Below are positions 1 through 12,090 of a DNA stretch of 64,000 nucleotides, piece by piece; within the stretch, counting starts at the first letter, position 1; every line of letters begins with the position of its first letter. Under the pieces are notes generated by a model. The model searched no databases, was not told the origin of the DNA, and was given only the letters and a program-made list of their open reading frames with translations. The stretch comes from Ophiosphaerella korrae. Lineage: Eukaryota; Ascomycota; Dothideomycetes; Pleosporales; Phaeosphaeriaceae. A program made the position numbers and the translations under genes. The stretch is from positions 1 to 64,000 of the forward strand of contig JALNQF010000047.1 of assembly GCA_028456385.1 (NCBI GenBank), in the 5' to 3' direction.

Positions 1-74
1 CGAAATTCGCAACCAATATGCCGCAACACCCAAACCCACACCCGCCCTCGACCGCCATCTCCACCCTCCTCAAT

Positions 75-186
75 CCCCCCCCCCACAACCCCCCCCCCCC
101 CACCCCCCAAACCCCACCCCCACCCCCCCCCCCCCCCCCCCCCCCCCCCCTTTTCCCCCCCCCCCCCCCCCCCCCCTCCCTCCCCC
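75..186. repeat. Poly-C tract
   Basis: Over 100 bases of almost pure cytosine broken by a few A and T, lying just upstream of the first gene's ATG. Nothing coding is likely here. The exact length of such a tract is unreliable in most assemblies. It may sit in the promoter or 5' UTR of the gene at 213. Confidence 0.9.
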
Positions 187-212
187 AATTCCTCTCTACA
201 CGCCCGCCGTCC

Positions 213-975
213 ATGGCCCAAGCCAGCTACACCGCGCTCCGCGCAAAAATGCAAGTCGTCAAAGACGCATATACAAGCCGACACTATGCACAGTGCGCCA
301 AATACGGCGAACAAACACTCGCTGAGATGCACGGCAATGTGCGTTCCTATTCCCATGATACAATATACATATATATATATATATACTAACCAGCCCCAGC
401 TCCACCCCATCCACACAGCCCACCTCAACTTCTACATTGCACTCTCCCACGACACCCTCGCCCGCGAAGCCACGCTCAAACACCGCTACGCCCAGCTCAT
501 CCTCGCAGAAACGCACTACACAGCCGCCATAGCCGCGCTGTCGCCATCATCCGCCTTCCCAGCATGGAAAACGCGCCACGCCTCCATCGACTCGACGTCG
601 TCGACGGGCTCGGAGCCGCGGTCGCCGTCGGGCCCGCGCGTGCTCAGGCTGGTGCAGCGGTATAATGGTACGCCGCTGCCGCCGCCGTCGCCGCCCGTGT
701 CGCGCCCGAGTTCGCCGCTGGAGTGCCGGGTCAAGGCGGATGTGGAGGGGTTTTTGGACATGTTGCATGCGCATTTGGCCAATGTGCGGGGGTTGAAGGG
801 GAGGACTGCGGTGGGCGGCGTGCGGTTTATGTTTCCTGAGGGGGAGGCGAGGGGGAGGGGTGTGGAGGAGAAGAAGGAGAGGAGGGAGAGGGGGAAGAGG
901 ATGTCGAGGGCGAGGTTTGATCCGGGGAGTGTGAGGAAGCTTTGTGATGAGGCGTTGGCGGAGCTGGGGGAGTGA
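213..975 (+). CDS. Conserved ascomycete protein, TPR-like helical
   Basis: Two exons, 213-338 and 400-975, giving about 233 residues. The intron (339-399) starts GTGCGT and has a perfect TACTAAC branch site at 384-390; the acceptor at 398-399 was chosen over closer AGs because it keeps frame and yields the helix-rich stretch HPIHTAHLNFYIALSHDT. Residues 1-90 look like paired amphipathic helices of a tetratricopeptide-like fold; the middle is Ser/Pro-rich and disordered; the C-terminus is basic (EEKKERRERGKR). I recognise the style of a conserved fungal hypothetical protein but know no function. The ATG at 213 is preferred to the upstream one at 18, because reading from 18 would translate the poly-C tract. 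Confidence 0.7.
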
Positions 976-976
976 G

Positions 977-998
977 GTGTGTGTGTGTGTGTGTGTGT
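977..998. repeat. (GT)n microsatellite
   Basis: About eleven GT units directly after the stop codon of the preceding gene, so probably in its 3' UTR. Confidence 0.85.
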
Positions 999-1257
999 TT
1001 AGGTTAGGTGTATGAATTACGACCGGATGGGAAAACGAGTATGGGTTTCGGTATATGCATTAGGGGAAACTGGTCGATGGATTGGATTTGCTTCTGGGTG
1101 TGTATCAGTAGTTTCGCTTTTCACGACGCGATATGAATGTATCAATACTTGATTGGGCCGGGTCCTAACCATGACATAACTCCAAGACTGTACAAGATTC
1201 AAGGTAGTGACTTTCCACGCCATGTCCAAACGCCATTGCAATGCATGCCTTTTCCCA

Positions 1258-2434
1258 CTATTTGGTCAATTCGTCTAAGCCCCGTTTTATTCGTTGACAC
1301 TTTACTTTGAGGAGCTTGACGCTTTCCAGAAACAGCTCGTCGCTTTCCCATTGGCCTGTGCTTTCTATGCGGAAGATAAAATGGTCGCGTATCCGGCCGA
1401 GTTTGACCTTGTCCTTGAACTCGGCGTGGCGCAAGCACTCTCTGCTTACCGTGTCTTTCATCGGGTCGTCGACCACGGCTTTTGGTTCGCCTTCTTGGCC
1501 TGCAAGGGATGGGTGTTTTTCCGCATCTTCCGGTGTGACTGTTTCAAGTTTGATGACACCGCGTGGAAAGCATCGTGCAAACTTCTTTGCATCAGCGCCG
1601 ACAATGGGGTCGAGGATGTCGATGGTGGGCATGAGGCGATAGCTGGCTGTGGCGACGGGCGAGAATTTGGCGTGGTCTTGTCCAATGCCTTTGGAGGCGT
1701 ACACTCTCAACTGGATGTGCTGGCCCGGGCGCATCTTCGCGATGAGGATGTTTGGGTCTACGGCTCGGATGCCCTGGTTTTCAGGGAACATGTCGACCTG
1801 CTTGCCCAGTGGTTGCCATTGGATGTCCTTCGCATAGACGTTGTGGCCAGTATATAGCTTGTTTGGATCGGTCTCGCCCTGGACGGCGCGCGCTAGGCCA
1901 CCCTCCTGCCACTCGCACTTGACGTCCAGTGTCATGATGGCGGTGTTGTAGTCGGAGGGCGTGCCCGAGCCCTCGTCGTCCTCGGTGGCTTTCTTGAACC
2001 ACTTCATCCAGCGCAAGCCCTCGTGTGAGCCACAGAGGGGGATGAGGCCCAGACGGTGGGAGAGCACCTCGTCCTGGATGATAGACGTGTTCTGGAAGAT
2101 GAAGACATCTTCAATGGCCAGCGTGGGGATCTCGGCGAGAAGAATGCGCCGGAAGGCATTGGCGACAGAGGTGTCGATGCCGGAGAGGGAGAAGGAGGTG
2201 TCGTGGGGCGAGCGGGTGTGGAACTGGACGCCGAAGTTCTGGGCAAAGTAGTCGAGGCTCCATGCGTGGTCTTCGCCAGGCCAGTGGCCAGGGAAGTCGG
2301 TCGACGCCTGGTTGCTCACCGTCTCGACGCCGACGTTGAGCTTCTGTGGCAGAGTCAGCATGTGCAGAGTCATGTGACGCAGATCGCATAGCCACCTTGC
2401 GCCGCGCCAGCTCGTCTGCACTTGGTACGGCCAT
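1258..2434 (-). CDS. RPC40: RNA polymerase I and III subunit RPAC1 (AC40)
   Basis: Encodes the alpha-like subunit shared by RNA polymerases I and III, which pairs with AC19 to nucleate assembly of both enzymes in the nucleus. Exon 1 is 2396-2434 (MAVPSADELARRK), the intron 2344-2395, exon 2 1258-2343; about 374 residues. The N-terminal part carries the family hallmark DTSVANAFRRILLAEIPTLA followed by AIEDVFIFQNTSIIQDEV and HRLGLIPL, the dimerisation core of alpha/D/AC40 subunits. Length is slightly above the yeast protein. It is transcribed divergently from the complex I 49 kDa gene, with 248 bp between the start codons. A longer in-frame upstream reading to 3594 is antisense to that neighbour and not part of the gene. 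Confidence 0.93.
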
Positions 2435-2682
2435 AGTTGCGGTGCTGCGACACAGATTCGTCTTGGGGGCGGGGGAGAGCTGCGTCCTCGAACTTTTTTG
2501 ACCGACGGGCGGCGCGCCAAGACTGCAGTCCGGCCGGAGCCAGCAGAGCACGGCGAAACTGCTCCCATCATCATTGTCGATGCTGACGAGCCGCCCTCCC
2601 ACGCCACGCCGTCCATCTCCACGCCCTCCGTCCTGGCACTGACGCCGCGCCCGGGCTGAACGAGAAGGACTGCAACCGCACC
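2435..2682. promoter_or_regulatory. Divergent promoter RPC40 / complex I 49 kDa
   Basis: Short GC-rich spacer between two oppositely oriented start codons; both housekeeping genes must draw their promoters from it. I see no clear TATA box, which fits constitutive expression. Confidence 0.6.
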
Positions 2683-4169
2683 ATGCCCGCCCCCTTTGCG
2701 CGCCTCGCCGGCCACACGGCGAAGCGGCTGTGTCTGCACGCCTCCCGCCCACAGCGCCGCCCAGCCGCCCTCCCTTCGCGGCCCATTGCGCGGTGTCTGT
2801 CCACTACCCTGCCTCGCAGATATGCCCACGAGGTCAAGGAGACCCAGCGGATGCGCATGGTGCCCACCGACGAGAGTTTTGGCCTGCCCCTCGATCCCAA
2901 TGACCCCGAGAACCTGAGCATGGCCGCCGACGAGGCCGACGTTGCCGAGGGCAGGAAGATCAGGCACTACACCGTCAACTTCGGCCCCCAGCACCCCGCT
3001 GCCCACGGCGTGTTGCGCCTCATCCTGGAGCTCAATGGCGAGGAGATTGTGCGCGCCGATCCCCACGTCGGGCTGCTGCACCGCGGCACAGAGAAACTCA
3101 TTGAATACCGCACATATCTGCAGGCCCTGCCCTACTTCGACCGCCTGGACTACGTCTCTATGATGACCAACGAGCAGTGCTTCTCGCTCGCCGTCGAGAA
3201 GCTGCTCAACATTGAAATCCCAGACCGCGCCAAGTACATCAGGACCCTGTTCGGCGAGATCACCAGAATCCTCAACCATCTCATGTCCGTGTTGTCCCAC
3301 GCCATGGATGTCGGCGCTCTGACGCCTTTCTTGTGGGGCTTCGAGGAGCGAGAGAAACTCATGGTACGTCTGTATACGGCGCCAAGGCCACCACGTACTC
3401 ACATGAACAGGAATTCTACGAGCGGGTCTCAGGTGCCCGTCTCCATGCTGCCTACGTCCGCCCTGGTGGCGTTTCGCAGGACATTCCCATTGGCCTGCTG
3501 GACGACATCTACCAGTGGGCCACCCAGTTTGGTGACCGTATTGACGAGACAGAAGAGATGTTGACAGACAACCGCATCTGGGTCGGCCGAACAAAGGGCG
3601 TCGGCATCGTCTCGGCTGCCGAGGCCATCAACTACTCCTTCTCTGGCGTCATGCTTCGAGGGTCCGGCGTGCCCTGGGACATCCGAAAGTCACAGCCCTA
3701 CGATGCCTACGACAAGGTCGAGTTCGATGTCCCCGTCGGCGTCAACGGCGACTGCTACGACCGCTATCTGTGCCGCATGGAGGAATTCCGCCAGTCCCTC
3801 CGCATCATCTTCCAGTGCCTGAACCAAATGCCCGCCGGCCCCGTCAAGGTCGAGGACTACAAGATTGCCCCTCCCCCCCGTGCCGCCATGAAAGAGAACA
3901 TGGAGGCTCTCATTCACCACTTCTTGCTTTTCAGCAAGGGCTACTCCGTCCCGCCTGGCGAGACATATAGCGCCATTGAGGCGCCCAAGGGAGAAATGGG
4001 TGTCTTTGTCGTCGCAGACGGTAGTGAGCGGCCATACAGGTGCAAGATTAGGGCGCCCGGATTCGCACATTTGGCCTGCATGGACCAGATCTCAAGAGGA
4101 CATTTACTTGCAGACGCAGTGGCGCTCATCGGAACCATGGATCTAGTCTTCGGCGAGGTAGATCGGTAA
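2683..4169 (+). CDS. nuo-49: NADH:ubiquinone oxidoreductase 49 kDa subunit
   Basis: Core subunit of mitochondrial complex I (NDUFS2/NuoD family), lining the ubiquinone site in the peripheral arm of the inner-membrane enzyme. Exons 2683-3363 and 3411-4169, intron 47 nt (GTACGT..ACAG), 479 residues. Residues 1-45 are rich in Arg, Ala and Ser with no acids and look like a mitochondrial presequence. The family signature GLLHRGTEK is present, preceded by [11 protein letters not shown] and followed by [17 protein letters not shown]; the C-terminus ends in the conserved [11 protein letters not shown]. The sequence shows no breaks. Confidence 0.97.
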
Positions 4170-4931
4170 GAGCGGTAGAAAGCAAAACGGAACAGAGAAA
4201 TGCATAGATGGCTCGAGACGTAATCTTGAGCTTCGAGAGAGCCCGCCGGCTGGCTGTACATAGTACCGTACCTTTTTCTTGCTCAATTAGTTCCCACTTG
4301 CACCTGTCCCTCCCCAATACATGAGAATAATGGCGCAATTGCTCGTTCTCTTGGACTTGACCCCATCAACTCACTGACTAGTCCGCTTCGCTCCACCCAA
4401 TACCACACAAACCCCTCATGACATCAACCCACTTCCTCCCATGCACCTTTGCTTCTGCCCCGCATCGCGTGTCCAGGCACGGCCCACCGATTCGCTAACG
4501 ACGTCAACCGAGGGGCAATGTCGTGCCAGGCCAGTTTCTTCAGCTTCAATTGTATCCCGGTGCCGCGCCAATCACATCGCGACGCAACGCATCCCGGTGT
4601 GGCAAAAGAACTATGCGTGCATGTGGCTGTGCGGCGTGGCCATGTCAACCATGGTGCTAAGATTGCTTAACAACGTGCGCCATTGCGCATTTGTGCCTAG
4701 TCGCTGCGGTCGTGCGTCATGTTCAGCTTCGCAGGGGATGGCGAGGAGCAATGGGTGCATAGGTGGTAAGCTTGTTTTGGTGACATGTGGGATTGCGGGG
4801 TGGGAAGAAAGGTATAAGATGGGGAGGAGGTGGTGGTGGTGGTGGTGGTGGAGGTGAGTTGGTAGGTAGAATAAGAGATTTACTTACTTTGCTGTCTTCT
4901 TTTTGAGAAATCATCGTATCGCGCGATAATC
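4170..4931. promoter_or_regulatory. Upstream region of DDR48-like gene with STRE motifs
   Basis: No convincing gene. Stress-response elements (AGGGG or its complement CCCCT) occur at 4412-4416, 4511-4515 and 4733-4737, and a TATA-like TATAAG lies at 4813-4818, about 115 bp before the ATG. STREs are bound by Msn2/4-type zinc-finger activators in yeasts; their use here is an inference that fits the stress-type product downstream. Confidence 0.45.
4829..4855. repeat. (GGT)n microsatellite
   Basis: Tandem GGT triplets in the likely 5' UTR of the DDR48-like gene, between the TATA-like box and the ATG. Confidence 0.85.
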
Positions 4932-5987
4932 ATGTCTTACAATAGGGATAATGACAGGGAGTCGGATTCGTATGGCTCGAGCAATCGCAATGAGGACGAT
5001 AATTCGTATGGTTCAGGCAACAAGTCTTCGGGTTATGGGTCTTCTAACAGGGATAACGAAGATTCATATGGCTTCAGGAACAAGTCTTCTGGCTATGGGT
5101 CTTCGAGCAAGAACAACGAAGATTCGTATGGTTCGAGCAACAGGACCTCGGGCTATGGGTCGTCTAATCGTGAGGATGATGGCGATTCGTATGGCTCCGG
5201 CAATAAGTCGTCAACTGGCTATGGCTCATCCAACAAGAGTAATGAGGACTCGTATGGCTCGAGCAATAAAACTTCTTCGGGCTATGGATCTTCTAATAGG
5301 GACAACGAGGATTCGTATGGCTCCAACAATAAGTCATCCTCTGGTTACGGCTCTTCCAACAAGGACAATGACGACTCGTATGGTTCGAGCAACAAGTCCT
5401 CCGGCTATGGATCCTCCAACCGCAACAGGGATGACGATGATTCATATGGCTCGGGCAACAAGTCGTCCACCGGATATGGATCTTCCAAGAAAGATGATGA
5501 GGATTCTTATGGCTCAGGAAACAAGTCGTCCACTGGCTATGGATCGTCCAACAAGGACAACGAGGATTCGTATGGGTTCAGCAACAAGTCGTCCACTGGC
5601 TATGGGTCTTCCAACCGTGACGAAGATTCGTACTCTGCCAACAAGAAATTATCCACTGGATTCAGTTCGACCAATCGCAACGAGACCAACGACGACTCAC
5701 ACGGCTCAAGCAATAAGTCGTCGGGATATGGCTCGTCCAATCGCAACAAAGATGGTGACGATTCGTATGGCTCGAACAATAAATCATCCTCGGGCTATGG
5801 CTCATCCAACAAGGATAACGACGATACCTACGGCTCGCGCAACAAGTCTTCGGGCTATGGCTCGTCTAGCCGTAACGAAGACTCATACGGTTCGAGCAAC
5901 AAGTCGTCTGGATACGGCAGCAAGAATGAGGACTCCTACGGCTCCAACGAAGGTGACTCATATGGTTCCACGAATGTCAGAACGTAA
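4932..5987 (+). CDS. DDR48-like Ser/Gly/Tyr/Asn repeat stress protein
   Basis: Intronless, 351 residues, almost wholly built from imperfect copies of a unit of roughly 17-24 residues of the type DDSYGSSNKSSGYGSSN. Composition is Ser, Gly, Asn, Tyr, Asp and Lys with no hydrophobic core, signal peptide or membrane segment, so it is predicted to be disordered. The unit strongly resembles yeast Ddr48p (repeats of SYGSSNK type), a protein induced by DNA damage, heat and osmotic stress. In Ddr48p an ATPase/GTPase activity has been reported, but no nucleotide-binding motif is visible here. Similarity between low-complexity proteins can be convergent, so orthology is not proven. STRE motifs and a TATA-like box upstream fit stress induction. 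Confidence 0.8.
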   Translation: MSYNRDNDRESDSYGSSNRNEDDNSYGSGNKSSGYGSSNRDNEDSYGFRNKSSGYGSSSKNNEDSYGSSNRTSGYGSSNREDDGDSYGSGNKSSTGYGSSNKSNEDSYGSSNKTSSGYGSSNRDNEDSYGSNNKSSSGYGSSNKDNDDSYGSSNKSSGYGSSNRNRDDDDSYGSGNKSSTGYGSSKKDDEDSYGSGNKSSTGYGSSNKDNEDSYGFSNKSSTGYGSSNRDEDSYSANKKLSTGFSSTNRNETNDDSHGSSNKSSGYGSSNRNKDGDDSYGSNNKSSSGYGSSNKDNDDTYGSRNKSSGYGSSSRNEDSYGSSNKSSGYGSKNEDSYGSNEGDSYGSTNVRT

Positions 5988-6165
5988 CAACGATTACTAG
6001 GGAGTGTGTTGTTGGGGCATTAGGACCGGGCCCTCAAGTGAGGAGTTCTAGTAAAGTAATGATGTTCTCGTGTTGAAGATGAAAGCCCCTTAACATGTCG
6101 AAGCAAATAAAATACTCCCAAGTTAATTATCCAAGTCTGAGAATACCTAAAGTCGTTCAACACCT

Positions 6166-7152
6166 TCATGTCATCTCAATTGCCCCTCCCCAAACCCCAT
6201 AACGCACAACCACCCGACTTTCCCCTTCTGCCCACGCTCCAGCAACCTTTTCAACATCCTCAACCCCATACTTTTCATCCCCAGCCGCTACCACCACAAG
6301 CACTAGCCACTCACCTCCACCCACCGCATCGTCCTCAATAAGAGGATGCATCTCCGGCTGTGCACCTAATCCAGCACTACGATATACATCCGCAAACAAG
6401 CGCACACCTCGCGGACACCGATCCGCAAGAAACCCAACCAACCTCTCCCCAACCTCCACCACCTCCCCTCTCCCAACACCGCCCCCCCCAACCCCCACTC
6501 CAACAAGACTCCTCATCCCACCCGTCGCGCACCCCCGCACCGCCTCAACACCGCCAACACCCAACCCTCAACACCGTCAGCAAACAACACCCAAAACCAC
6601 AAATCACCACACACACACATACCTTTCTCCAACGCATATATCCCAAACCGCGCATCGACCAAATCCCACACCATGCTCCCCGCCTCGCACCCCACGCCTT
6701 CTTCCCCCGCCTCAAGCACGCGCGTGTTCTCGAGATCAAGGCGCCGGCTCACTGCGTAGTACTCTGGGGTTTTAAAGACCGTGATGCACGATGCGTGGAT
6801 GACGTTGAAGAAGCTGCGGCAAACACTTGCTTAGTTTCCGCTCCGCCCCCCCCCCCTCCCCTCCCTCCCACCAAATTCAAAAAAAAGGGGGGGAAAGGCG
6901 GGGAGAGAGAGAGAGAGAGAAGTAAAGTCGAATTAAAACGTACCTCGTTGTTTTGCCTGGCTCGTGCCCATATGCTGCGTTTTGGCTGGACGCAATGTAC
7001 ATTTGTGCGGGGGCCATGCGTGCGCCGGTGTTGGTGGTCAGGCTTACGAGGTCTTTGAAGTGCAATTTGGACCAGCGCAGGAACATGGACGAGGTTTGGG
7101 GAGTCGGGGTGTGGAGACGGGGGTGGACGATCATTATGCCTGGGGAAGCCAT
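6166..7152 (-). CDS. Putative EthD-like dimeric A/B barrel protein
   Basis: Modelled with three exons, 6944-7152, 6623-6813 and 6166-6566, giving 266 residues; introns are 130 and 56 nt, and all phases agree. Starts MASPGIMIVHPRL, then FLRWSKLHFKDLV, and later GSMVWDLVDARFGIYALEK. This order (beta strand, helix with a W/H-containing face, closing WDLVD strand) resembles fungal EthD-type proteins, which are small enzymes or accessory proteins in oxidative pathways. The third exon could form a second barrel (GEWLVLVVVAAG). The first intron holds (GA)n and poly-C runs. The call rests on fold-level resemblance only; it could be another conserved hypothetical. Confidence 0.5.
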
Positions 7153-7539
7153 TGTGAGCATGAGGTTGGACAGCAGGGTCGTGGAAGCTAATGTATTTAT
7201 GCTGCATGTCGCTGTCCGATGGAGTCCCGAGCGTGCATATATACGTCTGCAAATCAGGAGGAGCGTCCAAGGCTAATGTTGTACACATGTAGAGCAAATA
7301 CGATCTAGCTTACATTCTTAGCCTATCTTTTAGCCTATCCTAACCTATCGTTGTTTACTAAATACTCGATACTAAAACACGTCATAAACGAACCCCAAAT
7401 CCTAGTAGCTGATACCCAGCTTGCCAGATAAAACGCCCATAACCTGACCGTACCATCACCCACTAGCGCCAGGACTTGATCCCAAAGCCCGAGTATATCG
7501 TTCTCGATCATCTTCAAACGCATCCTTGTCATCATTCAC
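7153..7539. other. Intergenic spacer
   Basis: Upstream of the EthD-like gene and downstream of the RSC4-like stop. It contains repeated TTAGCCTATC-like words near 7318-7350 but no ORF, RNA or clear promoter motif that I can support. Confidence 0.5.
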
Positions 7540-10304
7540 CTAGTATGACGACTGTCGCGTGAGATGCAGGAAGATGGTGCACTTTTCCACCTCGATTTGT
7601 TCTTTGCCGTTGGCTGTGGGTTCGGGTGCGCCTTTGCGGTCTTTTTCGGCCACGATTTCGACGTCGATGCGGTTGACGCCGCCGATGAGTTTGGCTTCGA
7701 AGACGGGCTCGCCCTTCTTCTTGCCGCCCTCGTAGCCGGGACCGGGACTGCCGCCGTTGATGCCAGCGGTGACGGGGACACGGTTCACTTCGAAGGTCTT
7801 GTTGCCGTTGACGGAGACGAAGAGGCGGTATAGGCGGGTAGTCAATGCGATTGGGACCTTGGGGGTAATTTGTAGATATGAGTGCGAGGGCGAAACAATG
7901 ACAGTAGCGCTGTGCTCTGTCTTTTGCCTGTTGGCGAAGACGTCGACGGCCCACGGCTTGGAAAGATTGAGTGCTGGGTGGGTATTCAATGTTATCTTGG
8001 GAATAAGAGCTTCCTCGAGACCTACAAGGTATTAGCATGTAACGTGATTACATTCATCGATAGCTTACTCTTCAAAGGCACTTTCCGGAAAGTATCGAGG
8101 CGTAGCGCTGAAGGAGGAACATGGGGAGTTGCTGGTTGATAGTGACCATTTGTGTTTGGCGTTTGCTGGCCAAGGGGTCCATTGGGGAAAGGGCTGCCAC
8201 TATTTGTTCGAGGCGGAGCCATGACGGGAAGGGGTGGTTGCGCGGGGACGCTCAGTCGTTGGGTCTGGCCATCCGAAGAAGTGCTTGCTGGTCCGATTGC
8301 GCTCAAGGCTGGTGATTGCGTGTCGTGCTTGACACCGTTGGGAGCTGGCGGAGAAGCTGCAGTCCTTGTTTGAGTAGTTGGGAGTGGAACAATCGACGCA
8401 GAGGCTCCTTTTGCTCCAGCAAAGGGATTCGAAGTCGCTACAGGCGTTGCTGATTTCCCTTGTGAGACTGGACGGGATGGCCGCGAGGGGTGCATGCTAT
8501 CTAAAACATGTCGTTGTTGGCGTTCAAGGGCATCGTTATCGACAATGATAGTTGGAGTTGCAGAGCTACGTGCACGGGGGGTGTTGGCATCTGATCCGGG
8601 ACTCTGCCTGAGCTTAAGCTTGAGCTGTTGCTTAGGTGCAGCAGACCCGGCAGTGGACATGTTGAGCTTGAGCTTCGGCTGTGGTGGCTCGTCGACCTTA
8701 GCTTTAGCTTCTGCGAGGCGCTTATAGAAGAATTGCTGGTCTTGTTAGCATAATTCTTGACTTGGGACACCGAAAATATACCTCTAGCTCTACAGAGAGG
8801 TTATGGATCTCGCTACCATCCTCGTTGTAGTCGCGCGCATTCTTCCATATCAGGATCATGGCATTCTCAAGTGCGTCCCAGCTTTTAAATAGGGTATGGC
8901 CTGTCGGTGCATCACGGCCAACTACGCCTTGAACCTTCTTCTTTACTGCAGCCAGTGACATAGGATCTTTGATTAGCGCGTAGTAGTCTTTTAGACTTCG
9001 AGACGGAAGGTTGATGAAGGGAGCAAATATCTGCAGGCCGCTCCTAGAACATGTCAGTGTAAGCACTTTATGACAACAGCGACGCACTTACTCTGGTTCC
9101 ACGAAGTCGATAATATCTTTGACAATCTGTTCTTGTGCTTGTTGGAAAGTCTTACCATCAAAGTCTGGATTGTCTTCTACTTTCTCTGGCACAGCAGGTG
9201 CCGATTGTCGGAGCTTTGATGGGACTGGGGTGACTGGCTGTGCTGTGGCAGCGGCTCGTCGAGGGCGCTCGGAGCTATCGGGCGTAGCGGTGACGGGAGA
9301 AGACTGTGCAGCTCTTGGAGTAGAGATGATACGGGGAATTGGCTTTCCGGGAAGGCTATTCTCTTCGCCTGGAATGGGCGTTGCTACGGCGACATAGCTG
9401 TTGTCCCTGTAGGCTGGGTTGTGTTTGGTCATCCAGTTGGAGGCCGTCTTGCGTAGACGTTCGGCATCCTCGTAGATAATCGACCGCTTGTCGTTGTAGG
9501 CTTTTGCATTGTTGACTAAGCGTTTGCAGTCGCTTTCGACTTGGGCGAGGTTGGCGTACTTTCCGCGCTCGAGTTTGTCCTATTCAGGTGGTTAGGCTCG
9601 TGCTGCCTGAGCATGTGACCAGATCATACCTCGATGGTGTCGAGGGCCATGGGCAGCTTGATGTGCTCAAAGTATTCTGGCAAGTCATTCTACACCCGCC
9701 GTTAGTGGGGCTGTCGACAAGCAACGCAGGACGGAAGGGGTACCTTGCTGGGCAGCGTGAGGAAATGGGTTGCTATCGGGCGGCCGCTGCAGGGTGTCAG
9801 TGATGCCGTGTATCGTGTATCGTGTATCGTGGTAAGAGCATGGCACGTACGTCTTGTCCTTAGCCGACTTCAAGCTCTCTAGGAACTGCAGGCCTTTGGC
9901 CGTCGTCGTCTCTACAGTCTCTGTCTTTGCAGGCGATTCGGCCTAAACGCAAGCAAACCATGGTCAGCAAGTTTGTCCAATAAAGACCCCGCCCACGGAC
10001 GGTTCGGCCTCTCCCTGTGTCTCTGCGTGCATCGCCGGCGGTGGTCGTGTTGTTGCGCCGATTTGGAGGGGCCGGCGGAGGTGGTGAAGGGCTGCCTGTC
10101 AACCCAGTCAAGCATCGCGCGCTCCCTCCAGGCTCGATTGTCGCATCGCAACCACCGCCCCTCGCACCTCTCTAGGCCACCACTGACGATATCCTCAGCT
10201 CCATTGGGGTCTGCACGTACCGGCACTTTCTGGCGCTTGGCTGCACGACCTTCGCCGTCGCCCACTGCAGCGTTGGCTGCTTTGCGCTTCGCCGCGCTTT
10301 CCAT
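7540..10304 (-). CDS. RSC4: RSC4-like tandem bromodomain chromatin-remodelling subunit
   Basis: Probable nuclear subunit of the RSC (SWI/SNF-class) remodelling complex, reading acetylated histone tails. Eight exons: 10221-10304, 9851-9942, 9744-9786, 9630-9689, 9092-9579, 8782-9043, 8069-8735 and 7540-8021; 725 residues, all phases consistent. Bromodomain 1 (about residues 40-150) reads TGRPIATHFLTLPS, LPEYFEHIKLPMALDTIE and NNAKAYNDK; bromodomain 2 (about 240-345) reads IFAPFINLPS, DYYALIKDPMSL and IWKNARDYNEDGS. Both keep the acetyl-lysine Asn (AYN, DYN). A long Ser/Pro-rich linker is followed by a compact C-terminal domain (about 565-725), as in Rsc4 proteins. Intron 1 is long (278 nt). 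The basic N-terminus (AAKRKA, AKRQK) looks like a nuclear localisation signal. Confidence 0.9.
9811..9832. repeat. Short tandem repeat, CGTGTAT x3
   Basis: Three heptamer copies inside intron 2 of the RSC4-like gene. Confidence 0.7.
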
Positions 10305-10672
10305 TTCAGTTATTTTCCGGTCGCGTAGTCTATCCAAGGCGATCCCCAAGCTCGTACATGCAGGCACTGGGCGGGGTGCGGGTGCAGTGAGATGCGCGTT
10401 ATGCTTCATCCCCCATGGCGCGTCGACATCACCCTAGATTCCGTCTCCAGCTTCCGTGCACGGGCCATTGTTCTTGGCGAACCTTGACATTGACATCAGC
10501 GTTGGTGTGTTTCAATGCATCACGAATATACATTCATCAATAATCATAGGGCAGGGGATGAAATTGAGAAAGTCTATCTACTTAATAAATCCCTGTTTGC
10601 TATTCTTCAAGGTACATGTGCCACTATCAACAGCCAAGTGCTGCAGCAGCCCTAAGTTGTCAACGCTGTCTC

Positions 10673-12090
<1,418 letters not shown>

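Noticed and set aside
2435..3594. N-terminal extension of the RPC40 frame (about 390 extra codons upstream)
   Set aside because: It runs antisense to the complex I 49 kDa gene and has no conserved sequence; a good intron and the MAVPSADELARRK exon explain the true start.
4723..4914. Minus-strand Pro-rich frame before the DDR48-like gene
   Set aside because: It is created by the GGT microsatellite and has no other content.
6360..7058. 232-codon plus-strand frame opposite the EthD-like gene
   Set aside because: His/Pro/Thr/Gln-rich shadow of C-rich sequence; it crosses both introns of the better-supported minus-strand gene.
9912..10220. Extension of the RSC4 first exon through intron 1
   Set aside because: It breaks homology after QKVP; the spliced form joins to AESPAKTETVE and the first bromodomain in frame.
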